Below, piece by piece: positions 1-12,511 of a stretch of DNA of 64,000 nucleotides. The notes beneath the pieces are model-generated. The model saw only the letters and a list, made by a program, of their open reading frames with translations. It made no database searches and was not told where the DNA came from. The stretch is from Cordilura impudica (Eukaryota > Arthropoda > Insecta > Diptera > Scathophagidae). Position 1 is the stretch's first letter; each line of letters opens with the position of its first letter. The stretch lies in the NCBI GenBank assembly GCA_963682025.1, contig OY821521.1, positions 166,467,961 to 166,531,960 of the forward strand, in the 5' to 3' direction. The position numbers and the translations under genes are program-made.

Positions 1-2795
1 AGAAAACGAAGTTTTTTAAGAAAACTTAAATTTTTAGAAAAATTACTAACAGGTACTTTTTCAAGAAAAGTAAGTTTTCTTTTAACAAAAAAGGTCATTT
101 AATCAGAATATGTCTTTTTTGGGTAAAAGGTTATTTTTTAAGAAAATGTCCATTTTTAAGAAAATATACATTTTAAAGAAAATATACTTTTTTAAGAAAA
201 GGTAGTTTCGTAAGACAATTTACTTTTTTCAGGAAAACTACTTTTAAAGAAAATTCAATCTTTTAAGAAAAGGTACTTATTAAAGAAAATCTTCTTTTTC
301 AAGGAAAGGTATATTTTAAGAAAACGCACTTTAAGAAAATGTACTTTTTTATGATAAGGTACTTTTTTAAAAACATGATTTTTTTTAGAAATTTTACCTG
401 TTTGAGAAAATTTGGCTTTTTAAGAAACTGTACTTTTTTACGAAAATCTGAGTTTTTAAAGAAAATGTACAGCTTTAAGAAAATGTGTTTTTTTAAGAAA
501 ATGTACTTTTTCAAGAAAACGTCACCTTTTAAGAAAAGGTAATGTTTTTAAAAAAATTTGCTCTTTAAAGAAAATATACTTTTTAAAGAAAAGTCACTTT
601 TTTAAAAAAATTTACTTTCTTACGAAAAGGTACTTTTTTAAGAAAAAGTAAATTATTTTTTTAAATAAGTACTTTTCTAAGAAAAGGCACTTTTTTAAGA
701 AAATGTACCTTCTTGAGAAAAGGTACGTTTTTAAGAAAGAGTAAATTAATTTTTTTTAAATAAGTACTTTTTTAAGAAAAGATACTTTTTAAAAAAAAGT
801 ACTTTTTGAAGTATATGTGATTTTTTAAGAAAAGGTACATTTTCGAGAAAACGTCACTTTTTAAAAAAGGGTACTTTTTAAGAAAATTTACTTTTTTAGG
901 AAAAGATACTTTTTTAAGAAAAAGCACTTATTTAAGAAAATGTACTTTCTTAAGAAAAGGTACTTTTTTAAGAAAAAGTAAATTATTTTTTTAAAATAAG
1001 TACTTTTTTCAGAAAAGATACTTTTTTAAGAAAAGGTAAATTAATTTTTTTTAAATAAGTACTTTTTTAAGAAAAGATACTTTTTAAAAAAAAGTACTTT
1101 TTGAAGTATATGTGATTTTTTAAGAAAAGGTACATTTTCGAGAAAACTTCACTTTTTAAAAAAAGGTACTTTTTAAGAAAATTTACTTTTTTAGGAAAAG
1201 ATACTTTTTTAACAAAAAGCACTTATTTAAGAAAATGTACTTTCTTAAGAAAAGGTACTTTTTTAAGAAAAAGTAAATTATTTTTTTAAAATAAGTACTT
1301 TTTTAAGAAAAGATACTTTTTTAAGAAAAGGTAAATTAATTTTTTTTAAATAAGTACTTTTTTAAGAAAAGATACTTTTTAAAAAAAAGTACTTTTTGAA
1401 GTATATGTGATTTTTTAAGAAAAGGTACATTTTCGAGAAAACGTCACTTTTTAAAAAAAGGTACTTTTTAAGAAAATTTACTTTTTTAGGAAAAGATACT
1501 TTTTTAAGAAAAAGCACTTATTTAAGAAAATGTACTTTCTTAAGAAAAGGTACTTTTTTAAGAAAAAGTAAATTATTTTTTTAAAATAAGTACTTTTTTA
1601 AGAAAAGATACTTTTTTAAGAAAAGGTATATTAATTTTTTTAAATAAGTACTTTTTTAAGAAAAGATACTTTTTTAAGAAAATTTACTTTTTGAAGTATA
1701 TGTGATTTTTTAAGAAAAGGTACATTTTCGAGAAAACTTCACTTTTTAAAAAAAGGTACTTTTTAAGAAAATTTACTTTTTTAGGAAAAGATACTTTTTT
1801 AACAAAAAGCACTTATTTAAGAAAATGTACTTTCTTAAGAAAAGGTACTTTTTTAAGAAAAAGTAAATTATTTTTTTAAAATAAGTACTTTTTTAAGAAA
1901 AGGTACTTTTTAAGAAAATGTGATTTTTTAAGAAAAGGTACTTTTTCGAGAAAACGTCACTTTTTTAAAAAAACGTACTATTTAAGAAAATTTTGATATT
2001 TTTTTAAGAAAAGATACTTTTTTAAGATAAGGCGCTTTTTTAAGAAAATGTACTTTCTTAAGTAAAAGGTACTATTTTAAGAAAAAGTAAATTACTTTTT
2101 TTAAATAAATACTTTTTTAAGATAAGGTTCTTTATTAAAAAAATTTCCTTTTTTAAGAAAAGTTACTATTTCATGAGAAGGTACTTTTAAGGAAAAGGTA
2201 CTATTTGAATTAAAGGTAATCTGTTAAGAAAATTTAGTTTCTTAAGATATTCTGATTTTTTAAGTGGATGTATTTTTTTAAGAAAAAGGTCTTTTATAAA
2301 AAAGGGACTTTCTTAGGAAAAGGTACTTTTTTAAGAACAAGTACTTTATTAAGAGAAGGTAGTTAAAAAAAGTATTTTTTAAATTTCAAAAAGCACCGAA
2401 AGGGTACTTTTGAAGAAAATGTTCTTTTTATCAAAAGGTACTTCTATAAGAAAATATACTTTTTATACGAAAATACACCTTTTTTCAGAAAACGTCTGTT
2501 ATGAAGAAAAATTAGTTTTCTAATAAAATGTACTTTTTTGGAAAAGGTACTTATTTAGGAAAAGATATTTTTTTGCGAAAAAATATTTTTTTTTAGGAAA
2601 AAAACGCTTTTTTAAGAAAAGGTACCTTTTTAGGAATAGGTACTTTCTGAGAAAACGTACTTTTTCAAGAAGATTTACTATTTTTGAGAAAAAGTGCTAT
2701 TTTCAGAAAAGGAACTTTTTTAAGAAAAATTATTTTTTTCAGAAAAGGTACTTTTTTAAGAAAATATATTTTTTTTAAGAAAAATCACTTTATAA
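1..2795. repeat. Tandem array A, 18-19 bp AAG-type unit
   Basis: Continuous degenerate tandem repetition of a unit close to ACTTTTTTAAGAAAAGGT, each unit joining a T-run, an A-run and a GTAC/GGTAC spacer. It starts before base 1 and fades at about 2,795. No coding capacity: the Lys/Phe-rich open frames on both strands are by-products of the repeat. Confidence 0.9.
730..1990. repeat. 295 bp higher-order repeat inside array A
   Basis: The marker GAAGTATATGTGA recurs at 808, 1103, 1398 and 1693, exactly 295 bp apart each time. The surrounding units are nearly identical between copies, including the AAGTAAATTA block. A partial fifth copy follows to about 1,990. The structure is that of satellite DNA homogenised by recent unequal exchange of blocks of about 16 monomers. 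Confidence 0.85.
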
Positions 2796-3381
2796 AAAAA
2801 CACTTTGTATTAAATAATCATCATATGGCGTTCCAGACTCAGATTTTTTTTTTCAATATGTAAAAGTGTTTCTGTTTGTAATTTCCTTATAACCTCAACA
2901 AACATAAGTACTTTTAAAGCAAATTGTACTTCACTCGTTTAAACAGGTACTTTCATATATTACAGTGCTTAATAGGAAACGAAGAAGGAAGAAAAATAAA
3001 TCTGGTTCTAATTAAAACTGCCAACAAAAAGAGAAAACCAACAATTAAAAAAATCCCACTAATCAACAAATATTAAGAACTTTTCAAACATTTACTTAAC
3101 CTACATGAGAATGAGTGGGGAGACAAAAAAACGAAATGAAAAAAAAATAAATATAGCAAATGTCTCAAACGAATGATGGAAAGCAAAAAAAAAACATTTA
3201 TATTATTTTCAATAATATACATGAAAAAGTAAGTTAAATTGGAATAAAATTTGAAAAAAAAAAAATTTTTTAACTCAAGCTAGAAAAATCAGAGATATCA
3301 CGGCGTATGATTATTATGGATGTCATAAAAATATTAAGCATACGTCTAATGAAACTTATGAAAGCTTTGATGAAAATTATA
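2796..3381. other. AT-rich DNA without recognised feature
   Basis: Leaves array A through fading GTACTTT units to about 2,960, then A-rich sequence. I see no gene and no further repeat. Confidence 0.6.
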
Positions 3382-3758
3382 TCTGTAATATTAATAGGCT
3401 AGGCGATTTCTTGTGACCGATGTTTTGTTCTACCGTTTTACTCCGATGTTGACCAAACGTATATTATTTGAAAGGTATTTTTTTTAGCCGTTTTGCAGAT
3501 TTACAGATTTTTAAATTTTTTCCTTGATTTTGAGTAAATTGCATTTAAAGTTGCTACTAACACATACATAAAATTATACAATGCTATGTATGTGTTTATT
3601 AAATTTGTTAATGTGTTTGTAATAAAAATGAGTTTGTTTTTTTGTGTCGATTTGTGAACTGGCTATAATTGATTAGCATACCTTTAGGGTTTTTATTTAA
3701 TGAAAAAATAAAATTTCCTAGAATTTGCACTCGAATTTCGAGGGCTGAAATCTGCTAG
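3382..3758 (+). mobile_element. Short non-autonomous Helitron-like element, copy 1
   Basis: A 377 bp copy with a 5' end TC followed by TGTAATATTAATAGGCTAGG and a 3' end CTCGAATTTCGAG...CTGCTAG. It lies between host A and host T, as Helitrons do (A|TC...CTRR|T), and the CTCGAA/TTCGAG hairpin sits about 13 bases before the CTAG end. It has no coding capacity. Other copies start at 17165, 22974, 35696, 42729, 47793, 49625, 51901 and 54232. Confidence 0.75.
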
Positions 3759-5029
3759 TTAAATTTAGTGGTATGAAATCTTAATCGAAAGTTACATAAA
3801 AAAAATTTATATATTCTTCTTGGTGTTCTTGTAATTCACTATTTAATTCAAAACCAAACTGAATAAAATAAAAGCTTAGTCTTAATTTACTTCTTTATAT
3901 ATTATCAGATGATCTGATGTCCACTAATTTATAGAGCCGATTATAATTTACTTAAAAAATTTTACAAAATCATTTTGCATACTAAATTTATTTATTTATT
4001 CAATCAATTACCAACAGTATTTAACCATAAATTAAAATTTTTTTTTGCTTCTTTAAATATTATTCATACGAAAAATATGAAAAATATGCTTCCGCAAAAT
4101 AGCACTGAATTTTTTTTTTTTAGATAAAAATCCAAAAGTACAAAAATCAACAACAAAAAAGTATATAAAATAATTTCTTGTGATAAACAAAATTACAACT
4201 TTGCCACAAAATGGCAATGAAAAAGCATCAGTAAACACAACTGAACATGTTCAATGCTGTTTTTTTAGCATGCACAGTTGCCAGTAGCTTGAGGTTTATG
4301 TAAGTGCTACATAGTGCATATGTGTTTCATTTACATACAGCAACAAATAGTATATGGTAGCAATATGTCTATGTGTGAAAAAGCAGACAAACAGACACAC
4401 ACACACACTCTTATGAGAATAGACAGATGGCGTTTTAGTTTATACGGCATTTAATTCTGTCATTATGAAAACGCTACTGTTGATCTTAATGGTAACACGG
4501 TTTTTTAGGTATGAGTTTGTGTGCGGTAGTAAAAGAAAATGTGAGGAAATTAAAATAAAAAAAATACTTGAGAAAAATTATGTGTTCCTCTGCAATTTCC
4601 AATAGCATTTGCCGAAATGATTAGATACAGTGGAATGTGATTAAGAAGAATTTTAACAAAATTCTATAATTGGAAAAAAAAAACAATTTAATTTAATTTA
4701 ATCTTAAACTCAATATTACAACCAATGTTGGGTAAGGTTACCACTTTAAAACTGTTGCCGATACTAAAACTTTAAATCCGAATACCAATTAAATTTAAAG
4801 TTAAGTGCTTTTCTTACTATTTGAAAAATTGCATTATTTTTATTTTACTAGAGTAGAAAACCTATAAGTTAAATAAGTTCTTCATAGAACGCCAATGAAA
4901 TTCATTATTTAATGCAGCCACCGTACCTCGGCATTATAATACTCAAAGATTGATCCCTATAAGAAAGTTTTGAGAATTTAGAAGTCATACGATAATTTAA
5001 ATTTAAATTTATTTTTGGTCCTTTTAAAA
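3759..5029. other. AT-rich DNA without recognised gene
   Basis: Contains a short AC run near 4,398-4,408 and AT-rich sequence. The only sizeable open frame (4053-4238, minus) has no recognisable motif and looks fortuitous. Confidence 0.55.
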
Positions 5030-7795
5030 AAAAAAGGAATTAAAAAAAGTTACTTAAAAAAATGGTACTTTAAAAAAGGGTACTTTAAAAAAAGGATACT
5101 TTAAAAAAAGGGTACTTTAAAAAAAGATAATTTTTCAAAAATTAGTACTTTTCTAAAAAGGGTGCTTCTAAAAGAGGGTACTTTTTTTAAAAAGTGTGCT
5201 TTAAAAAAAGGTACATTTTTATAAAAGGGTACTTTTATATATAAGTGGTACTTTTTAAATAAAGGGTACCTTTTTAAATAAATGATAATTTTTTAAATAA
5301 AGGATACTCTTTTAAATAAAGGGTACTTTTTTAAATAAAGTGTACTTTTTTAAATAAAGGCTACTTTTTTAAATAAAGGGTATTTTTTTAAATGAAGGGT
5401 ACTTTTTTTAAATAAAGAGTAATTTTTTAAATAAAGAGTACTTTTTTTAAATAAAGGGTCATTTTTTAAATAAAGGGTACTTTTTTAAATAAAGGGTACT
5501 CTTTTAAATAAAGGGTACTTTTTTAAAAAAAGGGTACTTTTTTAAATAAAGGGTACTTTTTTAAATAAAGGGTACTTTTTTAAATAAAGGGTACTTTGTT
5601 AAATAAAGGGTACTTTTTTTAAATAAAGAGTCCTTTTTAAATAAAGGGTACTTTTTTAAATAAAGGGTCCTTTTTAAATAAAGGGTACTTTTTTAAATAA
5701 AGGGTACTTTATTAAATAAGGGTACTTTTTTAAATAAAGGGTACTTTTTTAAATAAAGGGTCCTTTTTAAATAAAGGGTACTTTTTTAAATAAAGGGTCC
5801 TTTTTAAATTAAGGGTACTTTTTTAAATAAAGGTACTTTTTTAAATAAAGGGTACTTTTTTAAATAAAGGGTCCTTTTTAAATAAAGGGTACTTTTTTAA
5901 AAAAAGGGTATTTTTTAAATAAAGGGTACTTTTTTAAATAAAGGGAACTTTTTGAAATAAAGTGTACTTTTTTAATAAAGGGTACCTTTTTAAATTAATG
6001 ATACTTTTTTAAATAAATGATACTTTTTTAAATAAAGGGTCCTTTTTAAATAAAGGGTACTTTTTTAAATAAAGGGTACTTTTTTAAATAAAGGGTACTT
6101 TTTTTAAATAAAGGGTATTTTTTAAAATAAAGGGTACTTTTTTTAAATAAAGAGTAATTTTTTATATAATGAGTACTTTTTTTAAATAAAGGTTACTTTT
6201 TTAAATAAAGGGTACTTTTTTAAATAAAGGGTACTTTTTTAATAAAGGGTACCTTTTTAAATAAATAATACTTTTTTAAATAAAGGATACTCTTTTAAAT
6301 AAAGGGTATTTTTTTAAATAAAGGGTACTTTTTTAAATAAAGAGTACTTTTTTAAATAAAGGGTATTTTTTAAAATAAAGGGTACTTTTTTTAAATAAAG
6401 AGTAATTTTTTAAATAACGAGTACTTTTTTTAAATAAAGGGTACTTTTTTAAATAAAGGGTACTTTTTTTAAATAAAGAGTAATTTTTTAAATAAAGAGT
6501 ACTTTTTTTAAATAAAGGGTTTTTTTTAAATAAAGCGTCATTTTTTAAATAAAGGGTACTTTTTTAAATAAAGGGTACTTTTTTAAATAAAGGGTAATTT
6601 TTTAAATAAAGGGTACTTTTTTAAATAAAGGGTACTTTGTTAAATAAAGGGTACTTTTTTTAAATAAAGGGTCCTTTTTAAATAAAGGGTACTTTTTTAA
6701 ATAAAGGGTTCTTTTTCAAATAAAGGGTACTTCTTTAAATAAATGGTAATTTTTGAAATAAAGGCTACTTTTTTAAATAAAAGATACTTTTTTAAATAAA
6801 GGATACTTTTTAAAATAAAGGGTACTTTTTTAAATAAAGGGTACTTTTTTAAATAAAGGGTAATTTTTTAAATAAAGGGTACTTTTTTAAATAAAGGGTA
6901 CTTTGTTAAATAAAGGGTACTGTTTTTAAATAAAGGGTCCTTTTTAAATAAAGGATACTTTTTTAAATAAAGGGTACTTTTTCTTTCTTTAAATAAATGG
7001 TAATTTTTGAAATAAAGGGTACTTTTTTAAATAAAGGGTACTTTTTTAAATAAAGGGTACTTTTTTAAATAAAGGGTACTTTTTTAAATAAAGGGTACTT
7101 TTTTAAATAAAGGGTACTTTTTTAAATAAAGGGTACTTTTTTTAAATAAAGGGTACTTTTTAAAATAAAGGGTACTTTTTTAAATAAAAGGTACTTTTCA
7201 AAATAAAGGGTACTTTTTTAAATAAAGGGTACTTTTTAAATAAAGGGTACTTTGTTAAATAAAGGGTACTTTTTAAATAAAGGGTACCTTTTTAAATAAA
7301 TGATACTTTTTTAAATAAAGGATACTCTTTTAAATAAAGGGTAATTTTTTAAATAAAGAGTACTTTTTTTAAATAAAGGGTTTTTTTTATATAAAGGGTC
7401 ATTTTTTAAATAAAGGGTACTTTTTTAAATAAAGGGTACTTTTTGAAATAAAGTGTACTTTTTTAAATAAAGGGTAATTTTTTAAATAAAGGGTACTTTG
7501 TTAAATAAAGGGTACTTTTTTTAAATAAAGGGTCCTTTTTAAATAAAGGGTACTTTTTTAAATAAAGGGTTCTTTTTCAAATAAAGGGTACTTCTTTAAA
7601 TAAATGGTAATTTTTGAAATAAAGGGTACTTTTTTAAATAAAGGGTACATTTTTAAATAAAGGGTAATTTTTTAAATAAAGGGTACTTTTTTAAATAAAG
7701 GGTACTTTTTTAAATAAAGGGTACTTTTTAAAAAAAAAAAAGGGTACTTTTTTAAATAAAGGGTACTTTTTAAAAAAAGAGCACTTTCAAAAAAT
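5030..7795. repeat. Tandem array B, 19 bp ATAAAGGG-type unit
   Basis: About 145 head-to-tail copies of a unit close to GGGTACTTTTTTAAATAAA. The array is highly homogeneous from about 5,270 to 7,760, with one-base length changes in the T run and single substitutions. It shares the GTACTTTTTTAA core with array A, so the two are probably diverged versions of one satellite family. Confidence 0.93.
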
Positions 7796-9510
7796 GTAGT
7801 CTTGAAAGCAAAGGTACTTTAAAAAAAAAAATTTTATATTTTTTTAAGACACTTTTTAAAAAATGGGTTATAAAAGGGTTTTTTTAATGGTACTTTAAAA
7901 AAAAAGGTTTATTTTAAAAAAAGGAAGCCTTTTAAATAAAGGATACTTTTTTAAATTAAAGCTACATTTTTTAAACAGGTTGCTTACAAAAAAAAAGGGT
8001 GCTTATATAAAAAAATTTATTTTTTTTAAAGGGTAATTTAAAAAGAGTACTTTCTTAGAAAGGGTACTTTTTTATAAAAAGTAGCCTTGTTTAAAATACG
8101 GACTTTTATTTAAAAGGGTACTTTTTTAAAAAAACGTATTTTTTTAAAAGGGTACTTCTCTGAAAAGGGAACTTTTTAAAAATATTAAGTTGTTGAAAAG
8201 ATGACTCTTTTCTAAGAAAAGGGTTATTGTTGATAAAGAGTTTTTTTTAATGGTACTTTTTTAAAAATAACTTTTTTTTAAAAGAGGCTACTTCTTAAAA
8301 AAGGGTACTTTCAAAAAAAGGTACTTTTGAAAGCAAAGTTATTTAAAAAAAAATGTTTTTTTTTTTTTTTTTTTTGAAAAAGGGACACTTTTTAAGAAAA
8401 TTGTCATTTTTTAAAAAAGGTGTTTTTAATGATACTTTTTTGAAAAAGCTTATTTAAAGAAAGGGTTTTTCTTAAAAAAGGATACTTTTTTAAATTAAGG
8501 CTACATTTTTTAAAAATGGTCTTTTAAAAAATGGGCGCTTATTTAAAAGCATTGAACTTTTTGTAGAAAAGGGAACTTTTTGTAAAAAAAGGGTATTTTT
8601 TTAGAAAAAGTTGCGTTATTTAAAATAAGGTACTTTTTTAAAAAAGGGTTTTTTTTAAAAAAAATTTAGTTTTTTGAAAAAAGTACACTTCAGAAAAGGA
8701 ATATTTTTGTTTAAGAGGTTTTTTCAATGGTACTATTTTAAAAATGGTTCTTTTTTAAAAGGTTACTTCTTAAAAAAAGGGTACTTTAAAAAAAGGTACT
8801 TTGAAAAAAATATATTTTATTTCTTTTGTTTAAAAAAATTGATTTTTTTAGAAAAAAAAAACAAGTGTATTTATTAGAAAAAGTGGCTTTATATACAATA
8901 AGGTACTTTTTTTTTTCAAAAAAGAGTACTTTTTTCAAAAAAGGTACCTTTAAAAAAACAATTTGTTTTTTGAAAAAAGGACACTTTTTAACAAAAGAGT
9001 TATTTTTAACAAAGGGGTTTTTTAAATGTTACTTTTAAAAAAAAAAGGTTCTTTTTAAAAAAGGGTACTTCTTAAAATAGGGCACTTTTTTCAATAGAGG
9101 TTACTTTTTTAAAAAGAGTACTTTTTTTAAAAAAAACAGCCTTATTTAAAATAAGGTACTTTTTTAAACAGGAGTGAGTATTTTCTTTAAAAGGGGAGGT
9201 TTTTTAAAAAATTAAGTTTTTTGAAAAAAATTACACTTTTTAAGAAAATGATTATTTTTAACAAATAGGTTTTTTTTAATGGTATCTTTTTAACAAAAGG
9301 GGACTTTTTAAAAAAAGGATACTTTAAAAAAGGGTACTTTTTTAAAAATGGATAATTAAAAAAAAAACTTTTTAAAAAAGGGTACTTTTTAATAGGGTAC
9401 TTTTTAAAGAAAGCGTAGTTTTTAAATAAAGGGTTTTTTTAAAAAAAAATTACACTTTTTAAAGAAAAAAAGGGGTACTTAAAAAAGGTCCTTTTTTTCA
9501 AAAAGTATCA
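7796..9510. repeat. Degenerate right flank of array B
   Basis: The same GGTACTTTTTTAAAAAA theme, but units vary in length and spacing and carry many substitutions. Some blocks recur at larger scale, such as the TTTTTTAATGGTAC motif followed by an AAAAGGTACTT run near 7,890, 8,250, 8,420, 8,730, 9,020 and 9,280. The frames at 8674-8877 and 8826-9038 come from the repeat. Confidence 0.8.
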
Positions 9511-11019
9511 CTGGACCGATTTTGATGATTTTAAGTAGCAACTCAATCAGGATATTAGCAAACGATATTACACAAAAATCGAAGAGTCTAGCTTAGTTAT
9601 TGACGGTTGATCGCGATTTCCAGACGCTAAATCAACGTCTTTCGTTATAAGGATCAACAACGTTTCTTTTTTGTTGTTATTGTTGTAAAGTGTGTGTCTT
9701 TTTTTAATATCTTTGCGTCTTATATACAAGTACAGTAACGGAAAGTGTGTAAAAAAACGAATATATAAAGAATTTGTTGTTGAAATTCTTAAATGAAAAA
9801 ACATTTTTAATTTTTTACTGTGCTAAGATTTTCTTGGCAATGTGATCGTATGTGATTCTGCTCATTTTAGTAGTGTACTTTCCTCTTCTAAAAATTCTTT
9901 AATAAAGGTTGTGATCATAAACATTTTCCTTCCCTATCTAATTATATAAATTAAAATTTTATTGTTTCCATAAATTATGATCTTTTTTAAATAAAAATTA
10001 TAATAATAAAACATCTTGGTTATTCTCTAACTCTCACCGATAAACCATTCGTTCACATGTACAAAAAAAAAAGAAAAACAAAACAAAAATAACAAGCAAA
10101 CAAGCATGTGAATGCATCGCTGATACTTACCAAATGACATTGCCATTTTTTCTTTTCGGGTAATTCAGGGATTGCTTTCAATTCTTAAAAGTTTCAAGGA
10201 AAGAAAAATCTTTGATTTCAAACTTCGCCAAAACTCTTTTAAAAATAAACTAAACAATTTATATAAAAATACAATTAAAATGAGTTGTCTTTTATATCGT
10301 GGTTAAACTGTTTTTTAATATTTTTCGACTTTGCAGCAGACAAGGATGTGTAAGAGTGTGTATGAATATGTAAATTAAGTGAAAACTCGCATTAATATTC
10401 GTACTATATAAGTACAAGTGGTAATTAATTTTTGTCGCAATGCGTTCATACTGATATTAATCATATGTTGTAAATTTGGGGATTAAAATCATTTTCATTT
10501 TAAAAAATATATGAACTTTTATTTCTGTTGTTTGGGCATATTAACATTTAACATTTATTTATAAACGAGCTACTATAAAAAAAACACATGCGAAAAAATG
10601 CATTTAATTTAAGTTTAAATACATTTTTTTCATTCTATTTAAAATCAACAATAAACCACAAGTTAACAATAATGCCATTTAAAAATGTATTTAATTAAAA
10701 TTGTAGGTACATTTATATTATACATGTTACACACTGTTCAACCTGTTTCATGCAATTGAATTTTAATTGGTTTGTACAATGGTATTAAAAATAAAATTAA
10801 ATTAAAAAATTTGTATTGTTTCATTCTACATCGCATTTTTGTAATTGTGCCCTATGTACATATAATGAGGTGTAGTGAGTTTGAGCTGAAGTTTGTAACT
10901 TTCAATAATAATTATTATAACGATGGACTTAGAATCATTTTATACGTGGATTTCATACCTTCCATCCATTTGCCGTATATGGTTGGTTGAACTGGCAGTT
11001 CACCATCTCTTTTTTTTTT
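9511..11019. other. Mostly unique AT-rich DNA, no recognised gene
   Basis: Short frames at 9568-9804 (minus) and 10772-10990 (plus) show no known motif or gene-like context. Base composition is less repetitive than in the flanks. This could be intron or intergenic sequence of a host gene, but nothing in it shows that. Confidence 0.5.
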
Positions 11020-11799
11020 ATACCCTATACCACTATGTGGTTTGGGTATAATGACTTTGTGCTGCTGTTTGTAACAACCAAAAATATTTGACCTAGACCC
11101 ATCTTTAATTATACCGATCGAATCAGAATCACTTTCTGAGTTGATTTAACAATGTCCGTCCGTCCGTCCGTCCGTCCGTCTGTGTGTCCATGTAAAGCTT
11201 GTAATCAAACTGCAGGTCGCAAATATGAATATATTTTGATGAAATTTGGTATATAAGCTTTTATCGGCCATGGGATGAACGCTATTGAAATTGGTGAGAA
11301 TCGGTCCATGTTCAGACCTAGCCCCCATACAAATTACCCATATGAAATCGACATAAATTGCCATAAGATCCAAATTGTCATATAGATCTTACTCAAATTG
11401 GGTTTGTATGCGTTCATTACATCCACTAATGAGTAGTCCAAAAATGATCCCTTTGACCCCATATAGAGCTGCTTCCCGATCTTCACTTAAATCTATTAAA
11501 AAACAAAAATATTGCACTGATTCTTCTCAAATTTTGTTTGTACATATTTTTGCAAAATACAAGAGACTTTACCAAACATGATCAGGATCGGTCCATTTTT
11601 GGACCTAGTCCCTTTATAGGTATAGCATCCGATATGAACTTTTTCATATCTGCAGCCAAAAAAATTAATAAAAATCCCACTCAAATTTGGTTTATGCTTA
11701 TTTTCTATATCGAAGTAGTTGGACCGAAAGATAGGGTCTCTAAACCATGGTATAGGGTATCATATAGTCGGTCTAGACCGACTATAATTTTCTTACTTG
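11020..11799 (+). mobile_element. DINE-1/INE-1-like element (Helentron-associated), copy 1
   Basis: A 780 bp element. It begins ATACCCTATACCACTATGTG, itself a hairpin, and its sub-terminal inverted partner TGGTATAGGGTAT lies near the 3' end. A GTCCGTC run (11,154-11,178) follows the start. The 3' end has a perfect 24 bp palindrome (TATAGTCGGTCT...) and then TTTTCTTACTTG|T. This matches the layout of Drosophila DINE-1/INE-1 elements: sub-TIRs, GTCY run, 3' stem-loop, insertion between T and T. No protein is encoded. Confidence 0.75.
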
Positions 11800-12052
11800 T
11801 TTTTTTTTGAAAGATCCCGAGTTAAAATATAATTTATTAAGCAGCGAACGTAAAAGTTACCTTATATTGGTTCAAGATAGAGAAGTTTCAATGAAAAACT
11901 CGTATGTTTTTGCTTTAGTTAAATTTTATTTTTTATTGTCTTTTTAAATATTTCTATATCAATTTTTATGGTAAATTTATGAAATATAACAATTTTTATT
12001 GTAAATTTATAATACATATAAATTTTTAAATCAAGAAAATTTTTTAACTATA
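11800..12052. other. AT-rich spacer
   Basis: Nothing recognised between the DINE-like element and the Transib-like remnant. Confidence 0.5.
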
Positions 12053-12427
12053 TTAAAAAAAGTGTAACTTATTGTTAGTGTAATGAAAAAGTACTTTAAA
12101 TCGACCAATTTTAGTAAAAATTTCTTCTAAATAGCCTTGATTTTCATCTTCTAGAAGTTGTTTAGCTTCTTCGTCTAATTCAATAGAGGTAGTTTTCCAT
12201 TTTTGACGAATGTTGGACATATATGGATCTGAAGTGCACAACAAAATAGTGATAAGGTCATCATTAGTACAACATCTGGACATTTTTCTTGTGTTGTGCT
12301 CGCGAAAGAATCTGTAGTCCTTGTTCCTTTTTTCTTGCGCTTCTTTAGATAGATCTCCTATTGGTAGCATATTGTTTTGAATTATTTGTTCCCCATGGTA
12401 CAAAATTTTATGAACTGTGGATGGCAT
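12053..12427 (-). pseudogene. C-terminal part of a Transib/RAG1-type transposase
   Basis: A 124-residue open frame containing MPSTVHKILYHG...MLPIGDL, then KEAQEKRNKDYRFFREH and a TSDPYMS block. This order matches the C-terminal catalytic region of the large arthropod family that I assign to Transib transposases. RAG1 has the equivalent layout: HK-x-L-x-H, a spacer, then a Glu before a small residue and N-K, then a basic helix. The Glu in AQEKRNK lies where RAG1 and Transib carry their third catalytic acid. The frame continues upstream as YSWRY before a stop at 12,461-12,463. The central domain with the two catalytic Asp residues is absent, so the copy is dead. The family assignment rests on motif recall, not on a search. 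Confidence 0.65.
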
Positions 12428-12511
12428 ATATCTCCAAGAGTATTTTTCATAATAGCTGTTTTATTGGCGTACTCTCCAAATTTTTTTGCATTTATCTTGG
12501 GCTCGCTTCTA

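Noticed and set aside
299..542. Lys/Phe-rich frames on both strands in array A
   Set aside because: They follow the 18-19 bp repeat and occur on opposite strands over the same bases.
5030..7795. Regular spacing resembling a CRISPR array
   Set aside because: There are no spacers; units are contiguous 19 bp satellite monomers in a eukaryotic genome.
11030..11045. CACTATGTGG as a Transib terminal motif next to the Transib-like remnant
   Set aside because: It is part of the DINE-like 5' hairpin and occurs in every DINE copy.
11146..11810. Several 62-90 residue frames near 11.1-11.8 kb (and matching ones at 36.3 and 40 kb)
   Set aside because: They are chance frames within DINE-like elements; the same frames recur in other copies because the element recurs.
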